Below, piece after piece: positions 9,197 to 17,380 of a DNA stretch of 64,000 nucleotides; position 1 is the first letter of the stretch, and every line of letters begins with the position of its first letter. A program made the translations under genes and the position numbers. Below the pieces are notes generated by a model. It was not told where the DNA came from, ran no database searches, and saw only the letters and a program-made list of their open reading frames with translations. Location: contig CBDFKY010000005.1 in NCBI GenBank assembly GCA_965248995.1, positions 209,311 through 273,310 on the forward strand, written 5' to 3'. Origin of the DNA: CBDFKY01 sp965248995. GTDB lineage: Bacteria > Pseudomonadota > Alphaproteobacteria > Rickettsiales > UBA998.

Positions 9197-9436
9197 ATGA
9201 AGAAAGACATCCATCCCAAATACCACGAAATCACCATCGTCATGACCGATGGAAGTTCCTTCAAGACCCGCTCCACATACGGCAAGGAAGGGGCGTCGAT
9301 TCAACTGGATGTGGATATCACCACGCATCCCGCCTGGAACAGCGGCAAGGCGACCCTGAAGAAAACGGGCGCGATGGACAAGTTCGCAGCGAAATTCGGC
9401 AATATGAATTTCGGTGGGAAAAAAGCCGCTTCCTGA
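9197..9436 (+). CDS. rpmE: 50S ribosomal protein L31
   Basis: The 79-residue product begins MKKDIHPKYHEITIVMTDG, the standard start of bL31, and continues with TRSTYGKEG and HPAWNSGKA, both conserved in the family. bL31 bridges the ribosomal subunits at the central protuberance. No CxxC pair is present, so this is the zinc-free form that many alphaproteobacteria use. The frame is open further upstream, but the ATG at 9197 is the family start and follows an AGAGAA ribosome site. The C-terminus is extended and basic (GGKKAAS). A strong terminator lies 36 bases after the stop. Confidence 0.95.
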   Translation: MKKDIHPKYHEITIVMTDGSSFKTRSTYGKEGASIQLDVDITTHPAWNSGKATLKKTGAMDKFAAKFGNMNFGGKKAAS

Positions 9437-9472
9437 TTCAAGAAACCGGTTTAAAAAAATTCCTAAGTCAGA

Positions 9473-9502
9473 AAAACCCGTAAAGACAGTTACGGGTTTT
9501 TT
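9473..9502. terminator. Bidirectional Rho-independent terminator between rpmE and the phoR-like gene
   Basis: AAAACCCGTAA at 9473-9483 pairs perfectly with TTACGGGTTTT at 9490-9500 around a six-base loop (AGACAG). A T run follows on the plus strand and an A run precedes, so it can end both rpmE and the convergent kinase gene. Confidence 0.92.
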
Positions 9503-9534
9503 GAAGTGTTTTTTACCGAAAGTTTCGCTTTATT

Positions 9535-10935
9535 TTAAGACTCCTCGTAAAGCGGAAGGTAAATCACAAATACCGACCCCTGCCCCACGGTAGAATTAAT
9601 GCTGATGGCACCCCGGTGGCGATTGAGAATCCCTTTTACGATCGCCAGCCCCAGTCCCGTCCCCCCGACCTGTCTCGTGCGGGCCGAGTCCACCCGGTAA
9701 AAACGCTCCGTCAGCCGGGCAAGATGTTCTTTAGGAATCCCTTCGCTCTGGTCACGCACGGAAAACATGACGGCGCGGCTGATATTACGCATCGTCTGAT
9801 CCGAAGGCAGTTCCGTGGTAACACGGCTGCTGACCAGCACTTCCGTCGAAGGATTACCGTATTTGATGGCATTACCGATCAAGTTATGGACGATCTGCGC
9901 CAGTTCGTTCCGGTCCCCTTTCACGTGCGGCATATCATCCGGCACGTCGAGAACGACGCTCATCTGTTTTTCCTTCGCGGGCAGCTCGAAATACCGGGCT
10001 TCCGAACGGATCACCCGTACCAGATCCACCGGGTCCGTCGGGACGCTATGCGCGTTCATCTCAATCTTGGAAAGGGAAAGCAGATCGTTGATCAGCTGCC
10101 GCATCCGCTCCGCCTGTTCGGCCATGATTTCCAGGAACATGTCGATCGCCGGATCATCGTCCCGCGCCGGACCGCGGATGGTTTCGATCATACCGGAAAT
10201 ACTCGCCAGAGGCGTGCGGATTTCATGGCTGGCATTGGCGACGAAATCGGCCCGCATCTGCTCCACGCTTTTGAGTTCGGTGATGTCGTTCATGGTGATC
10301 ACCACGCTGATGCTCCCCTTGGAAGAGATGGGAAACCGCTCGATAATCGCCAGGAAATCGCGCACCACCGGTTCTTCCATGCGAAATTCGATTTCCCGTC
10401 CGCGCAGATCTTCCAGCACTCCCTCCACCGCTTCCGTCAGCGAATGATTAGGAATGACGCTGCTTAAGCGTCGTTTCGCCAGATTCTGGCCGAAAATGGC
10501 CCGTGCCGCGCGGTTGGTGCGGACGATCTGTTTGTTATCGTCGATCATGATGAGAATGTCGGGCAGCGTATCCACCAGGATTTCCCGCTCGGTAATCACC
10601 GTCTGCATGTCGGAGCGCTTGCGTTCCCATAATGCCTGCAGGCTGGCCAGTGCGCCGGAAAGCTCGAACATCATGCTGATGACCATCAGTTTCGGCGGCA
10701 CCACTTTCTTATCCTGCGCCAGCGCCCGGACATACTCGGTCAACGCCGCCATATTTTTCAAAAACGGATAGACGAAGAGCAACGTCGCGCAGATGATCAG
10801 CAGATAACTGATCAGGAATACCGAAATATCGATCTGCCCGAGCAGCACCAGTCCTGCCAGTACCAGCAGCGGTGAGAGCGCCACCACCGCGGTGAATTTC
10901 AGCATGACGGAGAGAGAAACGGAAGACCCTGACAT
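9535..10935 (-). CDS. phoR: PhoR-type sensor histidine kinase
   Basis: This 466-residue kinase has two N-terminal membrane helices (about 15-33 and 38-58), a PAS domain (about 116-220; NRAARAIFGQ), a dimerisation/phosphoacceptor domain with SHEIRTPLAS (His237), and a HATPase_c domain with NLIGNAIKYG (N box), RDQSEGIPKE (G1-like; the usual DxGxGI is DQSEGI) and GGTGLGLAIV (G2). Membrane-anchored kinases of this layout are PhoR, which senses phosphate status and phosphorylates PhoB. No response regulator or pst genes lie in the window, so the PhoR name is from architecture. The G1 motif lacks its first glycine, a mild oddity. It is convergent with rpmE through a shared terminator. Confidence 0.85.
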   Translation of the reverse strand: MSGSSVSLSVMLKFTAVVALSPLLVLAGLVLLGQIDISVFLISYLLIICATLLFVYPFLKNMAALTEYVRALAQDKKVVPPKLMVISMMFELSGALASLQALWERKRSDMQTVITEREILVDTLPDILIMIDDNKQIVRTNRAARAIFGQNLAKRRLSSVIPNHSLTEAVEGVLEDLRGREIEFRMEEPVVRDFLAIIERFPISSKGSISVVITMNDITELKSVEQMRADFVANASHEIRTPLASISGMIETIRGPARDDDPAIDMFLEIMAEQAERMRQLINDLLSLSKIEMNAHSVPTDPVDLVRVIRSEARYFELPAKEKQMSVVLDVPDDMPHVKGDRNELAQIVHNLIGNAIKYGNPSTEVLVSSRVTTELPSDQTMRNISRAVMFSVRDQSEGIPKEHLARLTERFYRVDSARTRQVGGTGLGLAIVKGILNRHRGAISINSTVGQGSVFVIYLPLYEES

Positions 10936-11026
10936 GGCAATTATTGGATTAAATCATTTTTTACAGTAGGTTATGAATTATATAATAGATAACGCAGCAT
11001 AAAGCGTTTATGGTGCAGTGCAACTA

Positions 11027-12916
11027 CTATATCGTTCTTTTTATCTTCGTTACGTGATGGGATGTCTTATCCCATTGATAAGGTGCGAAGATCAGCTGCC
11101 AGACGGAGCGTATGCTGGCGACGGCGTGGAGGCTGAAATAGAAAGGCCATGTGAGGATCGTAAGCCAGGAAGGAGCGTATTCACCGTCTTTTCTCATGAC
11201 CAATGCAAAACCCCATTGCAGGATCAGGCTTGCACCTAACGTGAACCAGCATACCTGATGCACGAATACCGGAATATTCAGGGAAGGCGGCATGAAAAGC
11301 CACCAGAGCGCCGCCATCCATAGAAACGGTGAGATCACGTAACTGAACGACGCCGCGCCGATAAAAAAATGAATACCCCAGAATCCCGTATTCCCCAGTT
11401 CCAGCCTTCTTATACCGGGAGTCCGGGCGAGCACCGTCCACGTCTGGATATACCCTTTTATCCAGCGCGCCCGCTGTTTCAACCATGCGTTTATACGTAT
11501 AGGGGCTTCTTCACGAGTAAGGGAAGGAAACGGCAGGGTAACATATCCCTCGCTGGCCAGGCGCACCCCTAAATCCGCATCTTCCGTAACGTTGTAGGCA
11601 TCCCATGCGCCCAGCCCTTCCAACACGGAGCGCCGCAGGTGGTTACTTGTGCCACCGAGCGGAATAGGGATTTTCAAACTGAACAAAGCAGGCAGCATGA
11701 CGTTGAACAACATCGCATATTCCAGTGAAAACAACCGTGTCAGCAGATTTTCCCGGGCATTGTAGTAATTGAGGCAGGCCTGCAGGCAGGCGACTTCGGG
11801 GTATGCACGAAATACGGCGACCGCGTGGCGCAGCTGGGAGGGAGCGGGATTATCCTCCGCGTCGTAAATAGCGACGAATTCTCCCTCGGCGAATTGCAGG
11901 GCGTAATTACAGGCTTTTGGTTTGGTCTGCGGCAGAGAATACGGTACCGTTACCAGGTGAAACCGCGCATCGGGCCGCTCGGCGAGGATGGCGGCACGTG
12001 TCGCTAGATCGTTCGACTCGGTAATCAGCTTGATATCCAAGCGGTCGGCAGGGTAATCGAGCGCTTTGAGGCTTTCCAGCAGATCGGGTACGGCTTTCGC
12101 CTCATCGTACAAAGGCACCAGTATCGTATAGACCGGACAGTTGACATGGTCCGCCAGCGGGACGTCGCATTTTTGCATGATGCCAGAGCGGACATGCAAG
12201 CCCTTCCGTATCAATAGTAATTTAAATAACAGAATCGTGAGAAAAAATACTGAAAAAAGAAGGAGCAGCGCGCTTACCGCCACGGAAGGAAACATCCAGG
12301 CCATTACGACGCCGCTCACCGCTGAAGCCCCGCGCAGCAACACACCGAACCGTAAAGGCGCCTTAGCCTCAAATTCCCTACGCAACGCATAATGCGGCAG
12401 TTCCCGGCATAACGTTTCACTCGCTTTTTCACTGAAATGCGCGCCGAAAACCCTCTCCAGCGTCCATTGAATATCTCTCGGTGAGGTAAGCAGTAAAGTA
12501 ACGTCCTCTCCAAAAATTCTGTTTTCCTGACGTTCAAATCGTTTTATGTCAGTGGTCGCCACCATTAACGTGCCACCTGCCCGCCGGTAGGGAATCGCCT
12601 GAAGGCGCTGATACGTCGGCAGATGCCCTGCTTCCAGCAACGCCCCGTCCGGTGGATCGCTTACTAAATCCACCAGCGGTATTTTCTGCTGTTTCGCGAG
12701 AACACGATACAGTGAAAGCACGGATAATTTTCCGTTTTTCGTTAGAATCTCTCCGATTCTGCCCCCATGAAGACGCTGAATGTCCAATGCCTCTTTAAGT
12801 GTCTTTTCTGAAATCAATCCTTCATGAATCAGCCACTCTCCGATTGGTGGCGAAAGCGCTTCGCGCTTCAGCATATCTATCGTTTCGGAGAAAGGGAAAG
12901 CTATAAGCTGATCCAT
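11027..12916 (-). CDS. Family 2 glycosyltransferase with N-terminal MshEN-like (c-di-GMP-binding) domain
   Basis: Residues 24-47 (starting PIGEWLIHEGL, ending EALDIQ) and 53-76 (starting RIGEILTKNG, ending VLAKQ) are two tandem copies of the 24-residue motif RLGxxL..G......L...L..Q that binds cyclic di-GMP in MshEN domains. Two membrane helices follow (about 195-230), then a processive GT2 domain with an ILVPLYDEAK start, DAED (DxD), NVTEDADLG (TED) and KQRARWIKG (QxxRW), then several C-terminal membrane helices. Such enzymes polymerise and export a beta-linked glycan across the inner membrane. The start overlaps the upstream outer-membrane-like gene by 16 bases, so the two are co-translated or at least co-transcribed. 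Direct allosteric control by c-di-GMP is inference; the first motif has Pro in place of Arg. The polymer is unknown. Confidence 0.85.
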   Translation of the reverse strand: MDQLIAFPFSETIDMLKREALSPPIGEWLIHEGLISEKTLKEALDIQRLHGGRIGEILTKNGKLSVLSLYRVLAKQQKIPLVDLVSDPPDGALLEAGHLPTYQRLQAIPYRRAGGTLMVATTDIKRFERQENRIFGEDVTLLLTSPRDIQWTLERVFGAHFSEKASETLCRELPHYALRREFEAKAPLRFGVLLRGASAVSGVVMAWMFPSVAVSALLLLFSVFFLTILLFKLLLIRKGLHVRSGIMQKCDVPLADHVNCPVYTILVPLYDEAKAVPDLLESLKALDYPADRLDIKLITESNDLATRAAILAERPDARFHLVTVPYSLPQTKPKACNYALQFAEGEFVAIYDAEDNPAPSQLRHAVAVFRAYPEVACLQACLNYYNARENLLTRLFSLEYAMLFNVMLPALFSLKIPIPLGGTSNHLRRSVLEGLGAWDAYNVTEDADLGVRLASEGYVTLPFPSLTREEAPIRINAWLKQRARWIKGYIQTWTVLARTPGIRRLELGNTGFWGIHFFIGAASFSYVISPFLWMAALWWLFMPPSLNIPVFVHQVCWFTLGASLILQWGFALVMRKDGEYAPSWLTILTWPFYFSLHAVASIRSVWQLIFAPYQWDKTSHHVTKIKRTI

Positions 12917-13761
12917 ACCGATAGCAACCCTCCTCCCCCTGCTCCCGTATTGCGGCCGGCCACGTGGTCGAATATTCCGCCCTGCAATCTGACACGGTCA
13001 TTTACCTTGTATACCGCGGAAAGTTGCGCTTTGGTCAGATCATAATCGTTCTGACCCGTAATAGTCGTCGTCGCCAGGTGAATGCCGGTAGCCGAAATGG
13101 TGGTATCCAGTTCAGGCAGCAGCGTCCAGTCATCATCAAGTGACAGGCCCACACCTGCGTGAAGGCGATACTGATCGCCGAGCCCATCCCCGCGAACGCG
13201 GTATCCGGCGCTTAAATCCGCAAAATGCATCCGGCCAAGGAGAGAAAAGTTCAGGCCGCCCATCGCATCTGCGCCCCACTCGAACGCATCGGCAATTGCC
13301 GATCCTTCCGAGTGGGTCACATAATATCCCGGAAGCGAAACGACGGGTTGCAGCGAAAAAACGTAGGCATCATCGCGATACAGCTGGCTGCGCAGGAACA
13401 ACTCCGTACGGCGCAGGCCCGAGAGCTCTATTTTGCTGGACATCGGCGCGGATTCTTCAAACGCCGTGTAAGCATTCGCGCGGGACACGTCGGAAGAACG
13501 GCTGACGAACAGCGAGACTCCCGCCGTCAGGTCGTTCGTCACCCCATATTCGCTGTAGACGTTGACTTCCTGCTTATTGAAACGACCGAGCTTGTCTCTC
13601 CTGTCGCCGTTACCCGAGAAATACGCGACCGTCGCATAACTTCGGTACGTGACGATATACTGCTGTTTTCCTTTCTCCAACGTCCATGCGCCGCCGTAAG
13701 CGTCGCTCACCATCAATCCAAGGATCAGGCACGCCGTATATCTGAGAAGCGCACACCTCAT
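12901..13761 (-). CDS. Predicted outer-membrane beta-barrel-like protein (possibly XagA-like)
   Basis: The 286-residue product has a signal peptide (residues 1-24, cleavage likely after DAYGG) and then alternates short amphipathic strands with turns, ending in a hydrophobic residue pattern (SVWISL), as expected for a beta-barrel. The mature start GAWTLEKGKQQYIVTY resembles, from memory, the XagA family found beside biofilm glycosyltransferases in xanthomonads. It overlaps the c-di-GMP-type glycosyltransferase gene by 16 bases and begins 8 bases after atpF. The context suggests an outer-membrane role in glycan export or anchoring. Function is inferred from neighbourhood; the XagA link is weak. 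Confidence 0.7.
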   Translation of the reverse strand: MRCALLRYTACLILGLMVSDAYGGAWTLEKGKQQYIVTYRSYATVAYFSGNGDRRDKLGRFNKQEVNVYSEYGVTNDLTAGVSLFVSRSSDVSRANAYTAFEESAPMSSKIELSGLRRTELFLRSQLYRDDAYVFSLQPVVSLPGYYVTHSEGSAIADAFEWGADAMGGLNFSLLGRMHFADLSAGYRVRGDGLGDQYRLHAGVGLSLDDDWTLLPELDTTISATGIHLATTTITGQNDYDLTKAQLSAVYKVNDRVRLQGGIFDHVAGRNTGAGGGGLLSVWISL

Positions 13762-13769
13762 GAAAACGC

Positions 13770-14252
13770 CTAGTGGACGATGCGGTTTACGTCTTTCAGC
13801 GCAAGCTGGATAAGCGTGTCATCCGCCTCCTGGTTCAGTTTATCGATAATGATTTGCCGGGCCGCTTCCAGCGCCACGTCCACCACCTGCCGCTGCACGT
13901 CCTGGACGGCGCGCTCCTCCGCCCGGCGGATCTTGTCGTTCGCTGCGGTCATGCGTGTTTCTATGGCGGCTTTCAGCGTTGATTCGGCTTCCCGATACAT
14001 CGCTTCCACCGTCGCTTCCGCATGGCGAAGCATTTCGGCGGACTCCGCTTCAACTTCCCGATATTTCTGTTCGTACTCCGCCAGCATGGTCTGCGCTTCC
14101 TCACGCAGCCGGATGGCTTCAGAGAGCTCATGTTCGATGCGGGCGGCGCGTGCGTCCAGCGTTTTTGTCAAAAAACGCGCAAAGGGTTTATAGCAAAACG
14201 CGATAAACAGGAAAAATGAAATTGCTACGACTAACGGTTCATCCAGTCTCAT
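13770..14252 (-). CDS. atpF: ATP synthase F0 subunit b
   Basis: This 160-residue protein has one N-terminal membrane helix (about residues 6-25, VVAISFFLFIAFCYKPF) followed by a long charged helix rich in Ala, Glu and Arg, the layout of the F0 b subunit that joins the membrane sector to the F1 head. It is last of the five F0 genes atpI-a-c-b'-b, all on the minus strand, as in other alphaproteobacteria. The F1 genes are not in the window. The outer-membrane-like gene starts only 8 bases later, so the glycan genes may be expressed by read-through from the F0 operon. Confidence 0.93.
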   Translation of the reverse strand: MRLDEPLVVAISFFLFIAFCYKPFARFLTKTLDARAARIEHELSEAIRLREEAQTMLAEYEQKYREVEAESAEMLRHAEATVEAMYREAESTLKAAIETRMTAANDKIRRAEERAVQDVQRQVVDVALEAARQIIIDKLNQEADDTLIQLALKDVNRIVH

Positions 14253-14276
14253 GAGACTCCTCGCATATTCTTTATA

Positions 14277-14894
14277 TTAGCCTGTTTTACGATGTGAAGC
14301 CAGTGCTGATTGCAGGGTAGCCACATCAGGTGTTTTACCTGTCAGTTCCTGAACAAGGCGTTCCGCCAACCCTTCCGCGAAAGGCAACATCTCTTCCAGA
14401 AAATGCTTCCTGCGTTCTTTTACGACCGCTTCGGCGTTTTGCAGCAGGGCGATGACCTGTGCGTCCGCCTGCCCCAGTTCCTTTTCCTGGCGAAGGCGCT
14501 GTGCCTGCAAAGCTCCGGTTATGCGCTCGGCAGCGGTTTCCCTGGCCCGCCGATGCATTTCGGCGTAAGCATGTTCCGCCTTTGCCGCGTCTTCCGAAAA
14601 TTTTTCCGCTGCGACAAGATCACGTTCGATACGGCTCTTACGCTTTTCCAGCACAGTTTCGATCGAAGGCAGGGCCGATTTCGCCAGCAGGCGGTAAAGC
14701 AGGAAAAATGCGATCAGCAACCAGAGTATCTGCGAAGGAAACGTGCTGACGTCCAGTTGCGGCATCCCCGTTTTTTCATGAGGCACCGTGTTCACTTCGC
14801 CGCCCGCATGGTATGACGCATCGCTTTTTTTAAGCAATGCGTCTACCGCGCTCGTTACCGGTGGTTCGGAATGATGGTGCGTCTCATGAGGCAT
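14277..14894 (-). CDS. atpG: ATP synthase F0 subunit b' (second stalk subunit)
   Basis: The 205-residue product has a hydrophilic, His-rich leader (MPHETHHHSEPP), then a membrane helix (about residues 50-68, FPSQILWLLIAFFLLYRLL) and a long coiled-coil stalk. A second b-type gene next to b marks alphaproteobacteria, cyanobacteria and chloroplasts, where b and b' form a heterodimeric peripheral stalk. The sequence TFPSQILWLLIAF is typical of b'. I chose the ATG at 14894 because it follows CGGGAAA and does not overlap atpE; a longer start at 14945 would overlap the atpE stop. The leader of about 45 residues before the membrane helix is longer than usual. Confidence 0.93.
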   Translation of the reverse strand: MPHETHHHSEPPVTSAVDALLKKSDASYHAGGEVNTVPHEKTGMPQLDVSTFPSQILWLLIAFFLLYRLLAKSALPSIETVLEKRKSRIERDLVAAEKFSEDAAKAEHAYAEMHRRARETAAERITGALQAQRLRQEKELGQADAQVIALLQNAEAVVKERRKHFLEEMLPFAEGLAERLVQELTGKTPDVATLQSALASHRKTG

Positions 14895-14916
14895 GGATAT
14901 TTCCCGGGACGGCTGC

Positions 14917-15144
14917 TTAAGCGACGAAAATAAGCAGTAGCGCAACGATCAGTGAAAACAGGCCCATCGCCTCGGAAAGCCCCGCGCCGACATAGATATA
15001 TTTCGCCAGTTTCGATTCAGCCGACGGGTTGCGGGCGATCCCGTTCAGCATCGCCACGAAAATGTTCGCCACGCCGAGCGCGGCACCGAGCATGCCGAAC
15101 GCCATTAGACCCACACCGATATATTTTAACGATTCCCCTTCCAT
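14917..15144 (-). CDS. atpE: ATP synthase F0 subunit c
   Basis: The 75-residue proteolipid has two membrane helices joined by a polar loop (ARNPSAESK, the RNP loop). The proton-carrying carboxylate is Glu58 in GLSEAMGLF. Glycine-rich packing (GALGVANIFV) in the first helix is typical of the c-ring. There are no extra polar residues near Glu58 of the kind seen in sodium-type rings, so proton coupling is expected. It lies between atpB and the b' gene. Confidence 0.97.
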   Translation of the reverse strand: MEGESLKYIGVGLMAFGMLGAALGVANIFVAMLNGIARNPSAESKLAKYIYVGAGLSEAMGLFSLIVALLLIFVA

Positions 15145-15182
15145 GTCTTCACTCCTTAAGATGTTAATTAAAATGTTATTAG

Positions 15183-15920
15183 TTAATGCAAATGCAGCGC
15201 ATCGTGCAGATACACGCAGGTTAAGACGGTAAAGATATAGGCCTGCAATATCGCAATCCCGATTTCAAAACCGGTCAAGACCACCAGCAGCGCCAGCGGC
15301 ACCACTCCGGCGATGCCGAGCATGATGACGAAACTCGCGATCACTTTCAGCATGGTATGCCCGGCCATGATGTTGGCAGCCAGACGAATGGACAGGCTGA
15401 CCGGGCGGGCAAGGTAAGCGAACAGTTCGATCAGGTACATCATCGGCGCCATCCACCACGGCGTCCCTTCCGGCAGGAAGAACATCAGGAATTTCGTGCC
15501 GTGTTTCACGAAGGCAAGCACGGTGACGCCGAGGAATACGATGATCGCCAGGACGAACGTCACGATGATATGGCTGGTCGGCGTGAAGGAATACGGGATC
15601 ATGCCGAGCAGGTTGCACATCAGGATGAACATGAAGAGCGAGAAGATCAGCGGGAAATACGGCTTGCCTTTCGCCCCGACATTGTCACGCACCGTGGCGG
15701 CGATGAATTCGTACGTCATTTCCACGACGGACTGAAAGCGGTTGGGCACCATGGTCGCCCCGCGTATCCCGAAGCTTAGAAAACCGTAAGCGCAGAAGGT
15801 GGCGAGCATCATGAACAGGGATGCGTTGGTGAAATCAAACGTATAGCCGCCGATTTCCGGCAGCCTAATCAGCGTTTTAACGGTGAATTGCTCTAAGGGT
15901 GAATGGTGCCCGCCCGCCAT
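15183..15920 (-). CDS. atpB: ATP synthase F0 subunit a
   Basis: The 245-residue protein has five to six membrane helices. The essential stator arginine lies in SIRLAANIMAGH, and the LLGMIPYSFTPTSH and ELFAYLARPVSL blocks are characteristic. Subunit a forms the two proton half-channels next to the c-ring. It is the first structural gene after atpI, in the normal alphaproteobacterial order, 38 bases upstream of atpE. Confidence 0.97.
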   Translation of the reverse strand: MAGGHHSPLEQFTVKTLIRLPEIGGYTFDFTNASLFMMLATFCAYGFLSFGIRGATMVPNRFQSVVEMTYEFIAATVRDNVGAKGKPYFPLIFSLFMFILMCNLLGMIPYSFTPTSHIIVTFVLAIIVFLGVTVLAFVKHGTKFLMFFLPEGTPWWMAPMMYLIELFAYLARPVSLSIRLAANIMAGHTMLKVIASFVIMLGIAGVVPLALLVVLTGFEIGIAILQAYIFTVLTCVYLHDALHLH

Positions 15921-15976
15921 GTGCTATATATGATCCTATGATTTTCTGTTCGCCCATGTGCTTAAGCAATCACGCG

Positions 15977-16291
15977 TCATTTGTCCAGCATTTCGTTTGC
16001 GTCAGCTTCAGATTTTTCCAGTTGGGCCGTGAATGCGTCATTCACGCGCCTGATGGTGACATATCCGGCGGCGATGCCGAGCAGCAGGCAGATCAGCAGG
16101 AAAACCGGCGACGATCCCAGGGCTTTGTCAATAAACCACCCGATCACGCCGCCTGTGGTGACGGCTGCGATCAGTTCGATAGCGATCCGCAGAACCATTC
16201 CGCCCTGGGACGGTGGTCCCGCTTCCTCTGGTTGACGATGTTTTTCCCGGATGGTTTTCGCTTCCGCGGCGATTTCCTCAGGCGTGCTCAT
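15977..16291 (-). CDS. atpI: ATP synthase assembly protein AtpI/AtpZ type
   Basis: This 104-residue protein has a charged N-terminus and two membrane helices (about 35-55 and 62-80) with GGVIGWFIDKALGSSP between them, the hallmark of the short AtpI/AtpZ family that helps assemble the c-ring. It is followed by atpB after 56 bases. Its ATG overlaps the grxC stop by four bases, so grxC and the F0 genes are probably one transcript. Confidence 0.9.
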   Translation of the reverse strand: MSTPEEIAAEAKTIREKHRQPEEAGPPSQGGMVLRIAIELIAAVTTGGVIGWFIDKALGSSPVFLLICLLLGIAAGYVTIRRVNDAFTAQLEKSEADANEMLDK

Positions 16292-16554
16292 GAAGCCTGG
16301 CGCAGCAGCGGATCGAGTTTGCCCTGCCTGTCGAGGGCATTCAAATCATCAAAACCCCCTACGTGCGTGGAGCCGATAAAAATCTGCGGGACGGTTTTGC
16401 GGCCGCCGGAACGCTCCAGCATTTCTTCACGCAGACTGTCGTCACGGGAAATATCCATTTCCTCAATGTCGCTGACTCCTTTCATCTTAAGCAGGGCGAG
16501 CGCCCGCTGGCAATAAGGACAGGAAGGGGTTTTATATATTTTTACAGGTGACAT
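16288..16554 (-). CDS. grxC: Glutaredoxin 3
   Basis: The 88-residue product has the dithiol active site CPYC at residues 12-15, the cis-proline segment TVPQIFI and the glutathione-binding GGFDDLNAL. It reduces disulfides with glutathione. The length is standard. Its stop overlaps the atpI start by four bases, an unusual pairing that couples a redox enzyme to the ATP synthase operon. An upstream gene of unknown function ends 26 bases before, on the far side of the start codon, on the same strand. Confidence 0.95.
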   Translation of the reverse strand: MSPVKIYKTPSCPYCQRALALLKMKGVSDIEEMDISRDDSLREEMLERSGGRKTVPQIFIGSTHVGGFDDLNALDRQGKLDPLLRQAS

Positions 16555-16580
16555 GAGCTACTCCGGCAGTTTACACCACC

Positions 16581-17285
16581 CTACTGCCGCACCGCCGCCG
16601 CCTCAAGCATTTTCTGATCTTCGAGCGGCTTACCCTCGTAACGGGTTTCCGGCTGCGCATGGGTGCGGGTGCTGGGCGATTCCCTCATTTCCGGCGCATT
16701 TTTCTGAATGAGTACGGTCGGCTCCGGTGTAATTCCGCCCACGGCCGCCGGTACCGTACCGTTCGTATTCGCCGCACCGGCGATCATGGCCTGCTGCTGT
16801 TCCTGATGCAGTTCCTTGATGGCGTCCTTGAATGCCGACTTGACTTCCTGCCCTACCGACTGGGAGATAGCAGGGGCCAGCTCTCTCGTCGTGCTGCGCG
16901 CATTCAGATCGGCATTGGTTTCATTGACGTTCATCCAGTTGCGGCCCTGGGATTTGAAACTGACATACGCGGCAGCGAGAGACGCGGTTGCCAATGCGAC
17001 ACCGACGGCCCCTAATAACGGCAGACCAAACGATCCTGCTGCGGCCGCTTTTACCAGCGTGCCCGTCACACCTCCCATTAATACCGCCGACATCACCATG
17101 GTGAGGATTTCGCTGGCCTTGCCCCACATGAAATGCTTTTCGCTCTGCCGCAGGTTATGCTCCGCCTGCTCACGGTAGCGGGAATCGGTTTCGCGGCCTT
17201 CCGGCAACACCGGGTCGCTGAAATGGTCGGCTTTTTGCCGAACCTTCGAGACCGCCTCCGTTAAAAAATTTCTGACCAAGGGCAT
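16581..17285 (-). CDS. Uncharacterised membrane protein
   Basis: This 234-residue protein is not recognisable to me. It has a charged N-terminus with YREQAEHNLRQSEKHF, two adjacent hydrophobic segments (about residues 58-110, rich in Gly and Ala), and a long hydrophilic C-terminus with an amphipathic helix (ELHQEQQQAM) and a Pro/Glu-rich tail. No signal peptide or catalytic motif is visible. The layout, a hydrophobic core between polar arms, recalls the larger unknown proteins of the window but I cannot align them. It is on the same strand as grxC and the F0 operon, 26 bases upstream of grxC, so co-transcription is possible. Confidence 0.65.
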   Translation of the reverse strand: MPLVRNFLTEAVSKVRQKADHFSDPVLPEGRETDSRYREQAEHNLRQSEKHFMWGKASEILTMVMSAVLMGGVTGTLVKAAAAGSFGLPLLGAVGVALATASLAAAYVSFKSQGRNWMNVNETNADLNARSTTRELAPAISQSVGQEVKSAFKDAIKELHQEQQQAMIAGAANTNGTVPAAVGGITPEPTVLIQKNAPEMRESPSTRTHAQPETRYEGKPLEDQKMLEAAAVRQ

Positions 17286-17380
17286 AGTAATTCCAATGTG
17301 TATTCCATCACTCTTTTTCAGGATACCATATCGGCAATCAAAAAAGGTGAATATTTAATGACAATTAAGGATGATCCTGC

